Positions 43,691 through 56,229 of a stretch of 64,000 nucleotides of DNA are shown here, one piece after another. The number at the start of each line of letters is the position of its first letter. The stretch's first letter is position 1. The position numbers and the translations under genes are program-made. The notes beneath the pieces were generated by a model that saw only the letters and a list, made by a program, of their open reading frames with translations, had not been told where the DNA came from and searched no databases. The stretch spans positions 821,608,688 through 821,672,687 of the forward strand of contig NC_056750.1 of the NCBI RefSeq assembly GCF_019279795.1. The letters run 5' to 3'. The stretch is from Protopterus annectens (taxonomy: Eukaryota; Chordata; Ceratodontiformes; Protopteridae).

Positions 43691-46600
43691 ATTTGAGCTG
43701 TATATTTTTATTTATCACCTATTGCATATTAATATTATATTAAGTGGTGAGCATTGAGGTTTTCGGCCATGTCATTGAGAACTGCTGTCATGACATACAT
43801 TTCAGTTTCAGACTTGTATCCTTCAGAACTTTCATGCTAATGCATTACCTGTTTTCTGTCAACTTTCTGTCTGTCCTCTGTGCAGATGGGATGACACCAG
43901 TGCTCAGGCTGAGGTTGACTACACTGCAGAATGGGTCTGAGATCCCATGCCTGTGTTTATGTAGGATGCAGCCAGGAATGGTATCAGGCCTATGGAGTCC
44001 TCTGTGTGTTGCCTTTGACAGGGAATTACAGAGGTGCTTCCTGGTCATGAGGAGAAGGAGGACAGGTGCTGTATATGCACATGTGTACCTGTAGGGGATA
44101 GGTGGAAGAAGATTACACTTCAACTGTCTCCAGCAAGTTGCCTATATCTATGGCATATGTGTATGTGGTGTTACTGACCATCACTACAGAGCAGATGTGT
44201 GTTGCCTCTGGAATTGCAGGCACATGTCTGGAAGGCCTAGTGATTGGGCTTGGTGGATGTATCCAGTTTGCACTCAAAGACAACCTTAGTGTACATCACC
44301 TGTGACCTTATTTGCTTGTGCAGAACAAGGGTACATGGCTGGCAATGAGGCACCTGCTCCTTCTTGGCCTGTTCTGCGATTATTTCCACCTATGATGGTA
44401 GTTGTGTATTGCTGCTGTCCATTACAGGCATTCAGGCTATCTTGAGGGGGTTGATGTTGTCCTGTCAGGTGTTGCTGAGGCCATACAGCTCTGTAGCTGC
44501 TCACACAGTATTGTGGTGGCAGCCTGGACACTGATGCTAGTTCCAACATATGGGACATCCTTCATGTGGGCTTTGCCCCTTCTCCTTGCCTCTGCGGGGG
44601 ACATTATGGAGGTGTGGAGGCTACAGCTTCACAGACAGTAGGTGGGAATATGTCATAGGTCAGGACATGTGGAGACAGACAGCGCAACAACATGTGGGAC
44701 AATGTCCAGATTTCAGTACAGACTTATTTCATTAGTGCTGTTATACAGATGGAGGGTTGCTAGATTGACAGGGTTCTTTTGGACATGCATTTAGTGAGTG
44801 ACCTGACATCTAACAGTGATATGCCTCTGACATACCTCTCAACTGGCATGTTGTCCACAGAGTAGCCAGAGGTTTGCCTGTTATGTTTGGTCAGTACCGC
44901 AAACATCTTTTGTGTGGTGTCGGTAGGATAATGTGAGGATTATAGTCACTAACTGTTGACATCCATTGGTGTTCCAGACATCATATCCTTCAGGGATGTT
45001 ATGTTACAACAACACATGTAACACCTGCGACTGGTTCAGTTTGTAACACCGTTATGTGTGATATGTCCCTCTTTCTATCCCTCTGTCCTCCAAGTACATC
45101 GTGCATTGTCCAGATGTCCTGCACTATGAGATGCAGAGATATGGTATATCATTAATTACCAACTGCACTCAAGTTATCATCCCAGTGACTTAGCAGACTC
45201 CTGACCATGGTATGCGGCAGTGGCCAGGATTATGGTTCCACACCCTGGAAATTCTGTGGAAATCTGTACATATGACAGTTATGCATGTCTGGCCATTGTG
45301 AACAACCTGCCAGGATTGTGTAGCAGTGTTGTGCGTAGATGTCTGTTAGACTGGGTAGAGAGAGTAGCAGATGCGAGTGCCATACATCCTTTACCTATCT
45401 GACTGTGCATGCTGCTACGGCTACTGGCGGTCTTATCAGGTCTCTATGCTTGTAGGGGCAGACTGTGAAATTCCTTTAACAACTTAGGATTCCCAGTACA
45501 CTGTGATTTTGGCCAGTATATGTCCATGTAGTGTGTGACTGGCATATATGTCCATGTAGTGTGTGTGACTGGCAATCAGGATATGTTTGTTCACACAGTC
45601 GTACTCTGGAGTTCATTTTGGGTACTGGTATGTTGCTGTGACTGTGGTGCAAATGTTTTTGGGTGGACATTTTTGCACCACTGTCTGCTTTTCACTACAG
45701 TTCCATCACTGTAGTGCATGCTATATTTGAATATACATGGGTAATTGCCCAGAGCTGATGTGGGGGGAGTGACCTATTGGTCTTACTGTGCTTAATAAGG
45801 TGCTGGGTGACATGTTTGACAGCTGTCAGGGGATTTACATTCTGTTACATGACTGCAGTTATACGTCTACACTGTCCAGGGGCCTAGACACTGTGTAGAT
45901 GTGTGCCTCATATGTTTGGTCTTCTCCACATACAGTCATACTCTGGGGAATGCAGTCAGTACATGCTAGCATCCATTGGTGTTACTGACTTAATATCTCT
46001 CAGAAATATGTGACAACAAACCCAGTAACACCAGCAACTGTCTAAATTTATAACAGCAATATGTTCAATATACCCCTGTGTTTGGGCATTTGTCCCCCAA
46101 TTATGTCAGACTTTGCCCAGATGTCATGGACTAAAAGGTTCAGAGGTATGTAGTATCATTATTTATTGCCTTCATTCCTGCTACCATCCCAGTGACGTCA
46201 AAGACCACCAGACATGTAACAAGGAAGCGGCCATATACACGAGTCCTGTGCCTATACATTCTGTGGAAAACTGTACATTTGAGAAGTCTGTGTATGTCTG
46301 GCCATTGTTAACAGACTGTCAGGACGTTGTAGCAGTGTAGTGTGTGCATGTTATTTGGGCTGTGTAGAGAAGGGGGTACATGTGAGTGTCATGGGCCCTT
46401 TCTATCTGACTGTGCATGCTGCTCCAATGTCTGGTTTCCTATCACCTGTATATGTTTGTACAGGCAGACTGCAACATGTCCCATAACACCTCAAGATTCC
46501 TGCTACACTGGGACTTGGGGCAGTTTATGTAGGGGTAATGTGTCAGTGGCAAATGGGATATTGTTGCTCACAAAGTCTGTACTGCAATGTTCAGTTTGCT

Positions 46601-46816
46601 TACTGGTATGTCGCTGTGACTGTGGTGCAACTGGTTGTGGGTATGCACTTTCACACCAGTGTCTGTTTTCCACTGTTACATCCCTGTAGTGCCTCTTATA
46701 TTTGCAAATGCATGTGTATAGCCCCAGAACTGGATTTGGGTAGTATTATGTCAGTCTGATTGTAGTTTGGATGTTGCTTGTTAGCTGAGTGTAGTTTCTT
46801 TAATGTTGTATGTCAT

Positions 46817-48116
46817 TTATTTATTTATTTCAGTTTGATTACCGGGGAAGTCCACTGGGCCATGAAGTGCCCATTTTCAGTGGAGGCCTGGGGAGAAAAG
46901 CTCCATAAGCAATACAATACAATAAGGGTTACATAGTGTTGAAGGTAAATACAAGTGTAAAATGCATACAGTCAGGAAATGCAAATGCATAAAATGTACA
47001 TCATAAGACACAGTTAACAGATAGATTCCACTTTTTTTTTTTTTTTTTTTTTACAATGGCAATACTGATATTTACAATATTTGCATACTTGGAGTCAAGT
47101 GAGAAATAGCTTAATCTGTGACAGTCAGCTAAGTCTATTTTGGGAGAATAGAAATAAAAGCTTGAGGGTAGAGTGAGAGCTCAGTGGGGAAAATTCCCTA
47201 GAATTTATGTAGGGTGAAAGCAGGAACATTTCCATTTGGATGACAGGTATAAGAACAGTTGGGTCTTGAAGGATTCTGGGTTAGGTATAGTCCTAAGTGA
47301 GGGAGGGAGACAGTTCCATTTCTTACCTAGAGAGAAGAGAGTAGAAGCTGGCCAGCGGGATGTTTGGGTTTGTGGCTGGTGATTAGGTTTTGGTGTTCAG
47401 ATCTCAGAGATCGATTTGGGATGTATGGTGGAAGGATGTTTGTTAAGGCTGGGCATTTATCTGGGTAGAATATTAATTTGTGAGCGGTGGTTAGTTGGAG
47501 ATAGTGTAGGTGGTTGGGGAGTTCTAGCCAGTTCAGAGATTGTAGGTTAAGGCAGTGGTGAGTTGAGGTTTTGGATTTAGTGGCAAATTTAGAGATCTTA
47601 TTATAACAAATTTCAAGTTTTGAGGTGTTGAAAGCAGACAGATTGGTTAGAAGAGGGGCTCCATATAGTAGAGAGGGTAGAATGTAGGTAATTGCCAAGG
47701 TATGCCTAGAAGAGTGGGAGAGAAAGCGGTTATTCCTGTAGAGCATACCTAACTTTTGGTGGGTTTTCTTTATGTTTTGTTGTATGTGGATATCAAATTT
47801 AAGGTGTTCATCTATGGTAATGCCAATAAGTTTTGCAGAAGGGACCACTTCTATAGGAGTGTTGGTTTGGCTTAGGACTTTGAAAGCATTTTTGTCAAAA
47901 GAGAAAGCCCTAGAGGGAGGGAAAAGTCGTATTTTAGATTTATTAGAGTTGAGAGAGAGATGATTTTGGTGCATCCAGTTCTCCGTAGTGGAAAAAGCTA
48001 TTTGTGTTTTAGTCAGAAGTTCAGGAAGGATAGATGTGGCACAGACTAAGGTAGAGTCATCAGCGTATTGGATAACTGTAGTATCAGGGATGACAGTGTG
48101 AAGGTTATTAATAAAG
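46817..48116 (-). mobile_element. LINE copy-B-family fragment, 5'-truncated
   Basis: Reverse-strand LINE of the same family as 15464-22085. Its 3' end faces left, with (AAATA)-type repeats at 46819-46831 and the block GGAGCTTTTCTCCCC (reverse complement at about 46890-46905). It is truncated at about 48116 inside the RT. ATGTTGTATGTCAT (46803-46816) and ATGTTGAATGTCAT (48117-48130) look like a 14-bp target duplication with one mismatch, although the right copy also matches LINE coding sequence, so part may be microhomology used at the 5' junction. A T-run at 47032-47053 lies in its 3'UTR. Confidence 0.85.
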
Positions 48117-48130
48117 ATGTTGAATGTCAT
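47327..48130 (-). pseudogene. LINE reverse transcriptase, C-terminal half
   Basis: Reverse-strand frame with FNIFINNLHTVIP, VIQYADDSTLVCA (YADD intact), SLNSNKSKIRLF, LIGITIDEHLKFD, LPSLLYGAPLLTNL and FATKSKTSTHHCLNLQSLNWLEL. About 270 codons remain open without a stop, up to the normal C-terminus, so the fragment is younger than copies A and B. The first 30 residues of the open frame (above 48130) come from the host sequence and are not part of the RT. Confidence 0.92.
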
Positions 48131-48786
48131 GTCCACACATTCGTCGGATGGCATGTTGCCTGCCTGGCTGATATCATTGGTCTGGTCACCATAACTGTTA
48201 TCTACTCCTGACACATCAGTGGGATGATGTAGGGATTGAGGTCACAAACTAATGGGAAGCAATTGAGTCACAGACTTGTGATATTGCAGTCAATATATTT
48301 TAGGACATACAGTGTTACTGCATCAACTTTCTCAACTTATCTACTCCCATACTTTGGATATGTCCCTAATTCCATGCCTTTGTCAGCCATCTTTGTCATG
48401 CTTGGTCCAGATTCATTGCACTAAGGGAATCTGAGCATACCTCTCCACTGCCAGGATTTTCACAGAATGTCCAGATGTTTGACCCATACTTTTGTTCTGT
48501 TCCACAATTTATTTGTATTAGTCTGGTAAATCACTTTGATGATCCAAGGATTTATGTCAGTAAATAATGACATAACATTTCAGTTTCTGTCCTCATAACC
48601 TTCAGTAATTGTCTGCTGAAATGCACCCTGTTGCTGTAGAAAATGTCTTAGTTCCCAACAGCGATAGCTGAAATATGTCCCTATATCTGCCCCCCCCCTT
48701 TACAGCCTTTGTACAGGTGTCTTGCACTAAGAGGTTGAGAGGGATGGTTCTGAGGTCTTACTGCAGTGCATGTTATGTACATGCAT

Positions 48787-48851
<65 letters not shown>

Positions 48852-49375
48852 GGTTCCACTTCATATCATCGAATTATCATTTCATTGAATTGCAAACCAT
48901 CGAGACCAAATTGTCGAAAACCCATTTCATCGAAAATTCATTTCATCGAATCTCAAATCATTGAAAACTATGAAGCAACTACAAATAACATTCCACAATG
49001 TTTTTACTACGTTTATGCAGGGGGGCAAGCCCCCCTGCACCCCCCAATTGGGGGGCTCTGCCCCCCACACCCCCCGTAATTAAATATACTAACTCCAAGG
49101 TTGCACTACAGTGGGGTTAGGAAATTACCTTTTTCCCCCACTGTAGTGCAACCTTGGAGTTGGTATATTTAATTATGGGGGGTGTGGGGGTGCAGGGGGG
49201 CTTGCCCCCTTACATACACATAGTACAAACTGTCTGGGATGTTATTTGTAGTTGCTTCATAGTTTTCAATGATATGAGATTCGATGAAATGAGTTTTCGA
49301 TGAAATGGGTTTCGACGATTTGGTCTCGATGGTTTGCAATTCAATGAAATGATAATTCGATGATATGAAGTGGAA

Positions 49376-49377
<2 letters not shown>
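48852..49377. mobile_element. 526-bp near-perfect palindromic element in (TA)n
   Basis: Begins GGTTCCACTTCATATCATCG and ends with its reverse complement. The arms (48852-49010 and 49225-49377) hold repeated TTCATCGAA / TTCGATGAAATG words. The inner part 49018-49212 is a second strong inverted repeat: GGGGGGCAAGCCCCCC, CCCCCCACACCCCCC and CTCCAAGGTTGCACTACAGTGGGG against their complements. Only about 20 bp (AATTGGGGGGCTCTGCCCC, about 49047-49065) lack a partner. It lies between (TA)n runs, which fits insertion at TA, but no unambiguous duplication can be read there. No coding capacity. Confidence 0.85.
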
Positions 49378-49413
<36 letters not shown>

Positions 49414-49514
49414 CTCTTCCTTTATATATTTATATATGTGTAGCTATTATTTATCCACTATTTCATATATATGTTTCAAAAGACACACACGTTTTATATA
49501 TATATATCTATCTA

Positions 49515-49580
<66 letters not shown>
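49378..49580. repeat. (TA)n and (GT)n compound microsatellite
   Basis: TA runs at 49378-49410, 49493-49558 and GT at 49557-49582, corresponding to the compound tract of copy 1 at 42541-42720. Confidence 0.9.
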
Positions 49581-49587
<7 letters not shown>

Positions 49588-49796
49588 CTATATACAACAC
49601 ATGAATGATTCCACATAGCTTTCTCCCTAATGTTGTATGCCTCTACTGCATATATTTGAAAAAGCAACATTAATTGTTACAGCTCAGATGGTAGGGTGGT
49701 ACATTTCTCTGACTGTTTGAGACTTGGGATTGATTGTTTTTTTTCCTTAATGTTAAATGACCAGCATGCATGATATGTTTGTTAAAGCATTAAAGA

Positions 49797-49885
49797 CTCT
49801 CCCAGCTCGGATGGTGCAGTGACATTTTGCTGTGGTTGTAAAGCATAGTATCCCAGGTTCAAGATCTGGTAGGGCTGACTATTTT
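49797..49885 (+). repeat. tRNA-like SINE head
   Basis: GATGGTGCAGTGACATTTTG (A box TGGTGCAGTGA) followed by CCAGGTTCAAGATCTGG (B box GGTTCAAGATC, near GGTTCRANNCC). A weaker relative precedes it at 49685. Probably a tRNA-derived SINE, not a working tRNA gene. Confidence 0.55.
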
Positions 49886-50149
49886 GTTTCATTTTATAAA
49901 TTATCCAGATTTATATTACAATTTTATGTTTACCTTCCATGACATCCCCATATGTGCTTTCATTACATTATATTCTTGTGTGACTATACTGTATGGGGCA
50001 CTTGTGTTTATATGGGGGTTTCACGACTTTTCTAGAATGACATCTCACTTGTGGAACTGCTGCACTACCCTGGTTGACAAAAAACATTTGCTACATAATT
50101 TAAGTTTACAAAAATAATTTTAACACTATTTTCCCATAGAAAAATGAGT

Positions 50150-50226
50150 TGCTTGGCTTGGTACTCGAACTGTGAGCACCTATATGTAAAGCTGAGGACT
50201 CTAACCACTGCACTATCTCAGCTTAA
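50150..50226 (-). repeat. tRNA-like SINE head
   Basis: The reverse complement reads GAGATAGTGCAGTGGTTAGAG (A box TAGTGCAGTGG) and, after about 33 bases, CACAGTTCGAGTACC (B box). It is the clearest tRNA-like segment of the window and is the copy-2 partner of 43600-43690. Confidence 0.55.
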
Positions 50227-50759
50227 AGGTTTCACCTCTATATTTTCATTAATCTCCTAGAGGATGTTTAAGCTATGCTAAGCAGACAGCCATAATGCAC
50301 ACACCCGCTTAGCTACAATTAAACATTCATTAGGCTTGAAAACAAAGTTTATATTATAATTATATTATGTTATATAAGTAAGTCTTTTGGTGTCCTGACA
50401 ACTCATTGAGGACTGCAATCATGAAATAGTGGCATTCATTTGGCTTTCAGGCTTCTGTCCTTTAGGGACTCCTGCTAATATATATCCTGTTTTCTATCAA
50501 CTTTCTAAGTGTATGAGGGCAATTTTTCAGGTGTGTCCCTAATTTATTATTTATTCCCATCATTTGTGCCTTTGTCAACATGCACTGCTGTAAGGGAATA
50601 TTGGCATACATTTGCTTTCAGACTTCTACCCTCCCATAATTCATGCTAATGTATAACCTGTTCTCCATCAGCTTTCTATGTTTGTGAGGGCTGTGTGTGT
50701 GTTTTGTCACTTTGGAGGGATTTATCCCCCATTATGTGTGCATTTGCACACATTTCCTG

Positions 50760-51005
50760 CTTTAGCAGGTTGCAGAAGTGTTATACGGCACTTTAGCAAT
50801 GCAGGGTGTGTGTCGCAGAACCTGTCACACACCCCCTGCATTGCTTTCTTCATGCTGTTTCTTTCAGTGTCTGTGGACACCAAAATGATCATTATCTCAT
50901 TTCAGTGTCCGCGGACACTGAAATACTGGCATAATATTAGAGTAAAGCTCTAATATTATGCCAGTTCAGTTTAGAAAGTGCCGTACTTTCTGAATGCACT
51001 ACTTG
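50760..51005. mobile_element. multi-hairpin non-autonomous element
   Basis: Outer inverted ends TACGGCACTTT (50783-50793) and AAAGTGCCGTA (about 50976-50986), extending imperfectly outward. Inside lie three stem-loops in a row: GCAATGCAGGGTGTGTG..CACACACCCCCTGCATTGC (about 50797-50846), TTTCAGTGTCTGTGGACACC..TGTCCGCGGACACTGAAA (about 50864-50923), and ACTGGCATAATATTAGAG..CTCTAATATTATGCCAGT (about 50925-50965). No ORF. The architecture recalls the right half of 18014-18366 and the repeat at 1-560. Confidence 0.75.
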
Positions 51006-51993
51006 GACATACCCCTTGCACTTGTTCACAGTTCCTATCCATATAAGAAGTACAGCAGCGGACCTTAATGAATATTCAAGGCACACTGATGTGCTAAATG
51101 GACACAAACCACTCTGTGCAAGAATAGTCTTATTCTTGCATGAATGTTGTTGAATCCAGGGGAATGTCTGTACTAGAAAACGTTCTGTATTGTCTTTAGG
51201 ATGAATTAGTTACTAGTCTTGAAAGCATGAAGGAATACAATTGTTTTATGATTTTCAGAATCTGCCAGAGATCTGAGGAGTAGCTCTTGTCTATGCATTT
51301 TCACAGGTAGATGCTAAACGCTAGCAGCTGCTATCAATGGTTGTTTTGGGCCTGAGAATTGAAAGTCAGATGACAAGAAATTATGCCATTTTGCAAGCTA
51401 TTCCATCAGTAATGTTTTAGATATTAATTTGAGAAGTCTCTAGTGAGATAGGGAATTCTGCATTCTGTCTTAGACCTGACAGCAACTAGAAGACCCATTC
51501 ACCACATCAGTCTTGCTCTATTAGTAAACTCATAGGTTATAGTAATTCTCTCAGATTCAGTCAGGAATATAGTAAAGCTTAGTTTAGATGTTTTTCTTTA
51601 TTTATTTGAGACTGTCCTGCATTGTTGATTTAAATATTTAATGTGGTTTTGAACTCTGATGTCACTCTGAATATATATTTAGTATTGTCTTGTTCTTTCA
51701 TTATTTATCACTAAATATATTTAAACTCTTAATTGTGGCTGATCTGTGTAGCGATATTTAAGTTTTGAGAGTACTTGCATATTTATTTGGTGACACTGTG
51801 TGGGCCACTCCTAATAGACTTGCTCTTGGTCAAATTATCATTTGTATTAATATTAATATTACTCAGTAAGATTGGACACCCTTTGTTAATGGCCATAAAG
51901 TAGCTGATAAGGAGTGACTGGTGGCAGTAATGACTACCTTATAGTCTGGGCAGAAGGGGGCATAACTAGTTAACCTGTGCCAACCTTTACCAG

Positions 51994-52085
<92 letters not shown>

Positions 52086-52480
52086 AAAACCTCAAAGAGT
52101 GTGTTTGTCAGCTACTTGGGCAGGCACACAAAGCACTAGTTGGACAGAGAGAGTGCTGGAGTTCTTAGCTTGGTCACGCAGCTGAGATCTCAAATCTATA
52201 GCTAGGCCAGTGGGGAGTCTTACTGGGGATCTGGAGAAAGAGTGAGAAACTAGTCCCGGACTGACTGTGGTCTCTGTGTATTCTTAAGGGAATTGCACTT
52301 GATGTAGAGAGCTGCATCTGCAAATACTCTGTGGGTACTTGTCATCCTCCAAGTGTATGTCCCCCACTGGTGACAGTAGTGAGGACTGAGGGTCTTTAAT
52401 TACTGGTCCAGTGGTAGGTTATTACATTCTCTATCCCCATTAACTTGTATGGTAAATCCCTTCTGTATTCCTGTTTTTCA
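51006..52480. other. intergenic with a long (GT)n tract
   Basis: No protein-like ORF. A (GT)n run of about 43 units lies at 51996-52081. Confidence 0.5.
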
Positions 52481-52489
52481 GTCTTTCAG

Positions 52490-52930
52490 ATCTCCTGAAG
52501 GGTGGGAATTCTAAAGAGTCATGAATGCTAATATTATCAGTATTAAAATTAGGTGTCTCATCGGAACCCTGTTTGGAACTGACATGATCCCTTATATCTA
52601 TTGTTGTTAAGTGTGGATCACAATGTCCATGTGGTTAACATTGTTCCATCTATTGGCAAGTTTAAAATTAGATTTAAAACATTACAGTTTTGGATATATT
52701 CTGTTCTCTTCATACTCTGTGCATTCCCTTTCTAATTTATTTTTCTTTCTTCTTTGTATATATAAACATTTATTATCAATTTGATCCATAATCTCGTAAT
52801 ATTTTCTCTTTCACAGCCTACAGTAAATAATAAATCATTAACAATCTTATTGTTAATTCATTCAATATTACTGTATAAACTTTCTATATCTATTTCATTT
52901 TGTTTAATGATGGCCCTCATATCATCAAAT
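52490..52930 (-). pseudogene. PLE fragment, inverted copy
   Basis: Reverse complement of 52490-52930 matches 54700-55100 at roughly four bases in five by eye: AATTAGAAATGGATTGCACAGA, ACTTGCCAATNGATGGA, CAATGTTAACCACA, ATCCACACTTAACA, CAGGGTTC, GAGACACCTAATTTTAATA. It therefore represents the segment upstream of the RT palm of the PLE at 54430-56000, in opposite orientation. Confidence 0.65.
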
Positions 52931-52935
52931 ATTAT

Positions 52936-53145
52936 TGAGGAAGTGGGTAAAAATCCCAGAAGGGGTCCTTGGGAGACAAAGATCGAATGTAGGGAACTTC
53001 ACTGGCAGTTAATTCTACATGCTAGTAAAACCCCAGGACTGAGTGACAGTATTTCTATAGTCCCAGTATTAGAGCAGACAGGTTATGAGGCACTTCATCA
53101 AAGGGCCTTATTAATTTTAAACCCAAGAACAATGCCTTTTTAAGA
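52936..53145. repeat. interspersed repeat shared with 58208-58385
   Basis: GAGGAAGTGGGTAAAAATCCCAG, CACTGGCAGTTAATTC, CAGGACTGAGTGACAGTATTTCTATAG, GAGGCACTTCATC and AGGGCCTTATTAATTTTAA recur in the same order at 58208-58385. Each copy borders PLE sequence. Its nature is not known. Confidence 0.7.
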
Positions 53146-53149
53146 TATA

Positions 53150-54425
53150 GAACATAATTAAGAGGATATTCATTACACTATACAAATATATATTTATGGC
53201 AGTTTCATTTCTTACTTTATATAGTATGTTATAAATATAATGATATGTTAATATATTAGATTGTTTTAGTTTATGGAATTAACTCATTTTTTAACGTTGT
53301 AGTTGTAAGCTGTTACGTGACACTTTTAAAACACAACCTAGGGGTGTTTATGATTATATAATATAAGACAGGAAAGATATATTATATTCTATTTATGAGG
53401 TTAATTATGAGGAAATTCATATCAATAAAGCTTAAATAGGCTTCTGATATATTCATACATTTGAGATTAGAGGTCAAGTGCATTTTCACATATTAATTGA
53501 TTGTTTGCTTTCTACCAGTTATATACATTTTAATGCACTCATTTTTTTGACATACTGGTTTTAAGTAAATGCATATTATTATGTTTTTCTAACCTTTTTC
53601 ATCACATTGCATGTTTTAATTACGTTTAAATTTATATGATTCAAATTGATATAATGCATTTGAAGGAAATGAAGTGGTTAGGACAGAGTACTTAAATGTG
53701 CATGCAGAGTTAGTAGTAGGTGCTGTGATCCTAGTTTTTGAACAAAGATGCTGATTTAATTTTGCATTAAAAGTATGAATAAAGTGTTTTTAAAAGACCA
53801 TTTCATACTGTACGTTTTCAGTGTCTGTGGAGATTCACCCCTAGTGCAAATTTACGTTTTTGATTTGAGTAGTTACTATTTCACACTTTTTTCTGTGAAT
53901 TTTTGTGGTTTTGATATATGTTGAGCAGTTCTGGTTTGGACTGTTTCCTAGTTAGGCAAAGGACAGATTTTGGACTTCCCACTCATTAATTGGTGAACTT
54001 ACAAACCTTCTAAATCTACCCTCACAATCCCTATGGGCTGATAGATCAAAGGGATGGGATGTCTCTATTCCCTGTAATCAGAAAACACTGTTCAATGGAG
54101 GATGTGACGTGACTAATAAACATGATGTCAGGTGCAAGCAGCTGAGATGTATGTATCTGGAGTCTGGACAGGACGTCCCTAGGATCATTCATGAACATTT
54201 TAAGGATGTAAACAAAGGCTTTTTTACTTCCTTGGCAGTATTCAATGAAACAGGAGGTGAATTTAAAGTATAGGCACTGAATGGCAACTCAGGAATGACT
54301 TCACAATTATGGTATACAAGAAAATAAAGTGGCAGGTTCCCAAGGATGGTGAGACTAGAGTTGAACATAGTACAAGCACATGATATAGACCTAGTAACTA
54401 TACACATAGACTTATCAAATATATG
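53150..54425. other. A/T-rich intergenic, nothing recognised
   Basis: No supported features. Part may be PLE leader. Confidence 0.35.
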
Positions 54426-54429
54426 AAAA

Positions 54430-56000
54430 CATTGATTTGGATACTTGGCTTACTGACAAATTTTCTTTTTCTTTACGTTCTGCATCTCAGAATGATAATT
54501 CAGACACTAATGAAGTGAATCTGTTTAAATTAAAGGACCTTATGTTAAAATATAAGGCATTAAAATGGGTACGTGTTACCTGAAGGAATGTATTGACCAT
54601 AAAATTGTACCTTGAGGGCTAAGAGTTTTTAAATAGCATGACAGTGTGGTGGAGGGTAGTGTATTCCATAAGGAATGTATTGATATCTGCAACAGATGTG
54701 GCTTTGATATAATGAGGTCCATCATTACACAAAACAAAATATATATGGAAAGTTTATGCAGTAATAATGAATGCGTTAACAATAAAATACTTAATGATTT
54801 ATTATGTACTGTGGATTGGCAAAGAGAAAATACTATGATATCATGGAACAAATTGATAAATGTTTGTATATAGAAAGAAAAAAGCACAATAAATTAGAAA
54901 TGGATTGCACAGAATATGAGGAAAATAGAAAGAATTCAGAATCTTGATATTTTAAATCTAATGGTAAACTTGCCAACTGATGGACAATGTTAACCACACA
55001 AGGCATCATAATCCACACTTAACAAAAAAAGGTAGAATGGATGAAGTCAATTCCAATCAGGGTTCCTTTGAGACACCTAATTTTAATAGTGAAAATATTA
55101 GTATTCACGGCGCTTTAGAATTTCCACCCCTCAGGAGAAATAATACTAAAAAATAATTTCATCTATTTTGAAGGAGAGTATTTCAACCAGGATAAAGGAG
55201 TAGCAATGGGGGTTTCATGCTCCACAATGCATGCAAATATGATCCTGAAAGTATGGGAATACATGTACACATTTAACTCCCCATTTGCTAAATGTTGAAA
55301 TTTTTATAAACATTATCTGGATGATATTTGTATATTTTGGTCAGAAAGTGAGGATAATATTTGTATATTTTGGACAGAAAGTGAGGATAAATTAAACGAG
55401 TTCATCTAATATATAGAGCACACAACAACATTGTTAAGATTTACGCATACTGTTGCTTACTATGCACTTAATTATTTAGATGCCAGTATAATAGATTAGA
55501 TGAGAATAAAGGGTTTAAATCTGCCCTTTATAGGAAAGATACATTTTCCAACTCATTTTACAAGTGATCACCCCATACACCAAAAATGGAGCATCGTTAA
55601 AGGTCATTTTATTAGTGTAGCATATATAGTATCCGATGAAGATGATTTTATAAAAGATTGTGATAAAGCAAAAAATATGTTCACAAAGAGATTGCATCCC
55701 ATAAGGTTGGGGAGCAAAATACTACAGGTCAAAGAATGGAGAAGAACAAAATATCCCCCTATTTTACGGGTAGAGTATGAATATAGAGATAAATGTAATG
55801 ACACTGGGGGAGCTATAAATGCAGAAAATAATAATAATATAGTGACCGATTGTTTCAGTGAGGCATATATCATGCATTATAATTCAGATATAATTTTGAA
55901 AAAAATGGAATATGCCAATGATTTTTTTATACCTAGTACCTTTGTTTACAAATAGGGACAAAACTTGACATACATTCTGGAAAACAGAAAGAAAATAGAA
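54430..56000 (+). pseudogene. Penelope-like element RT, degenerate
   Basis: Remnant of a PLE reverse transcriptase. 55145-55265 reads NNFIYFEGEYFNQDKGVAMG and VSCSTMHANMILKVWEYMY, the PLE box with GVAMGxxxxxxxANL. HYLDDICIFWSESED (about 55314-55350) is the catalytic YLDD box with both Asp kept, but 33 bp of it are duplicated in tandem (55324-55356 and 55357-55389), giving a second ICIFWTESED. The open piece at 55500-55955 has LNLPFIGKIHFPTHFTSDHP, KWSIVKGHFISVAYI and AKNMFTKRLHPIR, the region after the palm. No GIY-YIG domain is visible downstream. Many stops; inactive. Confidence 0.8.
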
Positions 56001-56229
56001 TCTACAACTACTCTTAAGAAAGTGTCACATATAAATGTGGGGTTGTGCTCAATGCCTCCACACAGCAAATGTAGACCATATTAACATTACAGCCAGAAAC
56101 AGATATACAATTATAATAGTAAGAGAGTTGTATACATTGTCTTATGCACTGATTCCCCTTCCTTTTATTCCGATTAACAAAGTGTGCATTAAGGAAAAGA
56201 ATATATAAACTACTATATGATGTTTGTTT

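Noticed and set aside
50150..50226. Functional tRNA gene on the reverse strand
   Set aside because: A and B boxes are tRNA-like, but no consistent acceptor stem or cloverleaf could be drawn; it is better explained as a SINE head.
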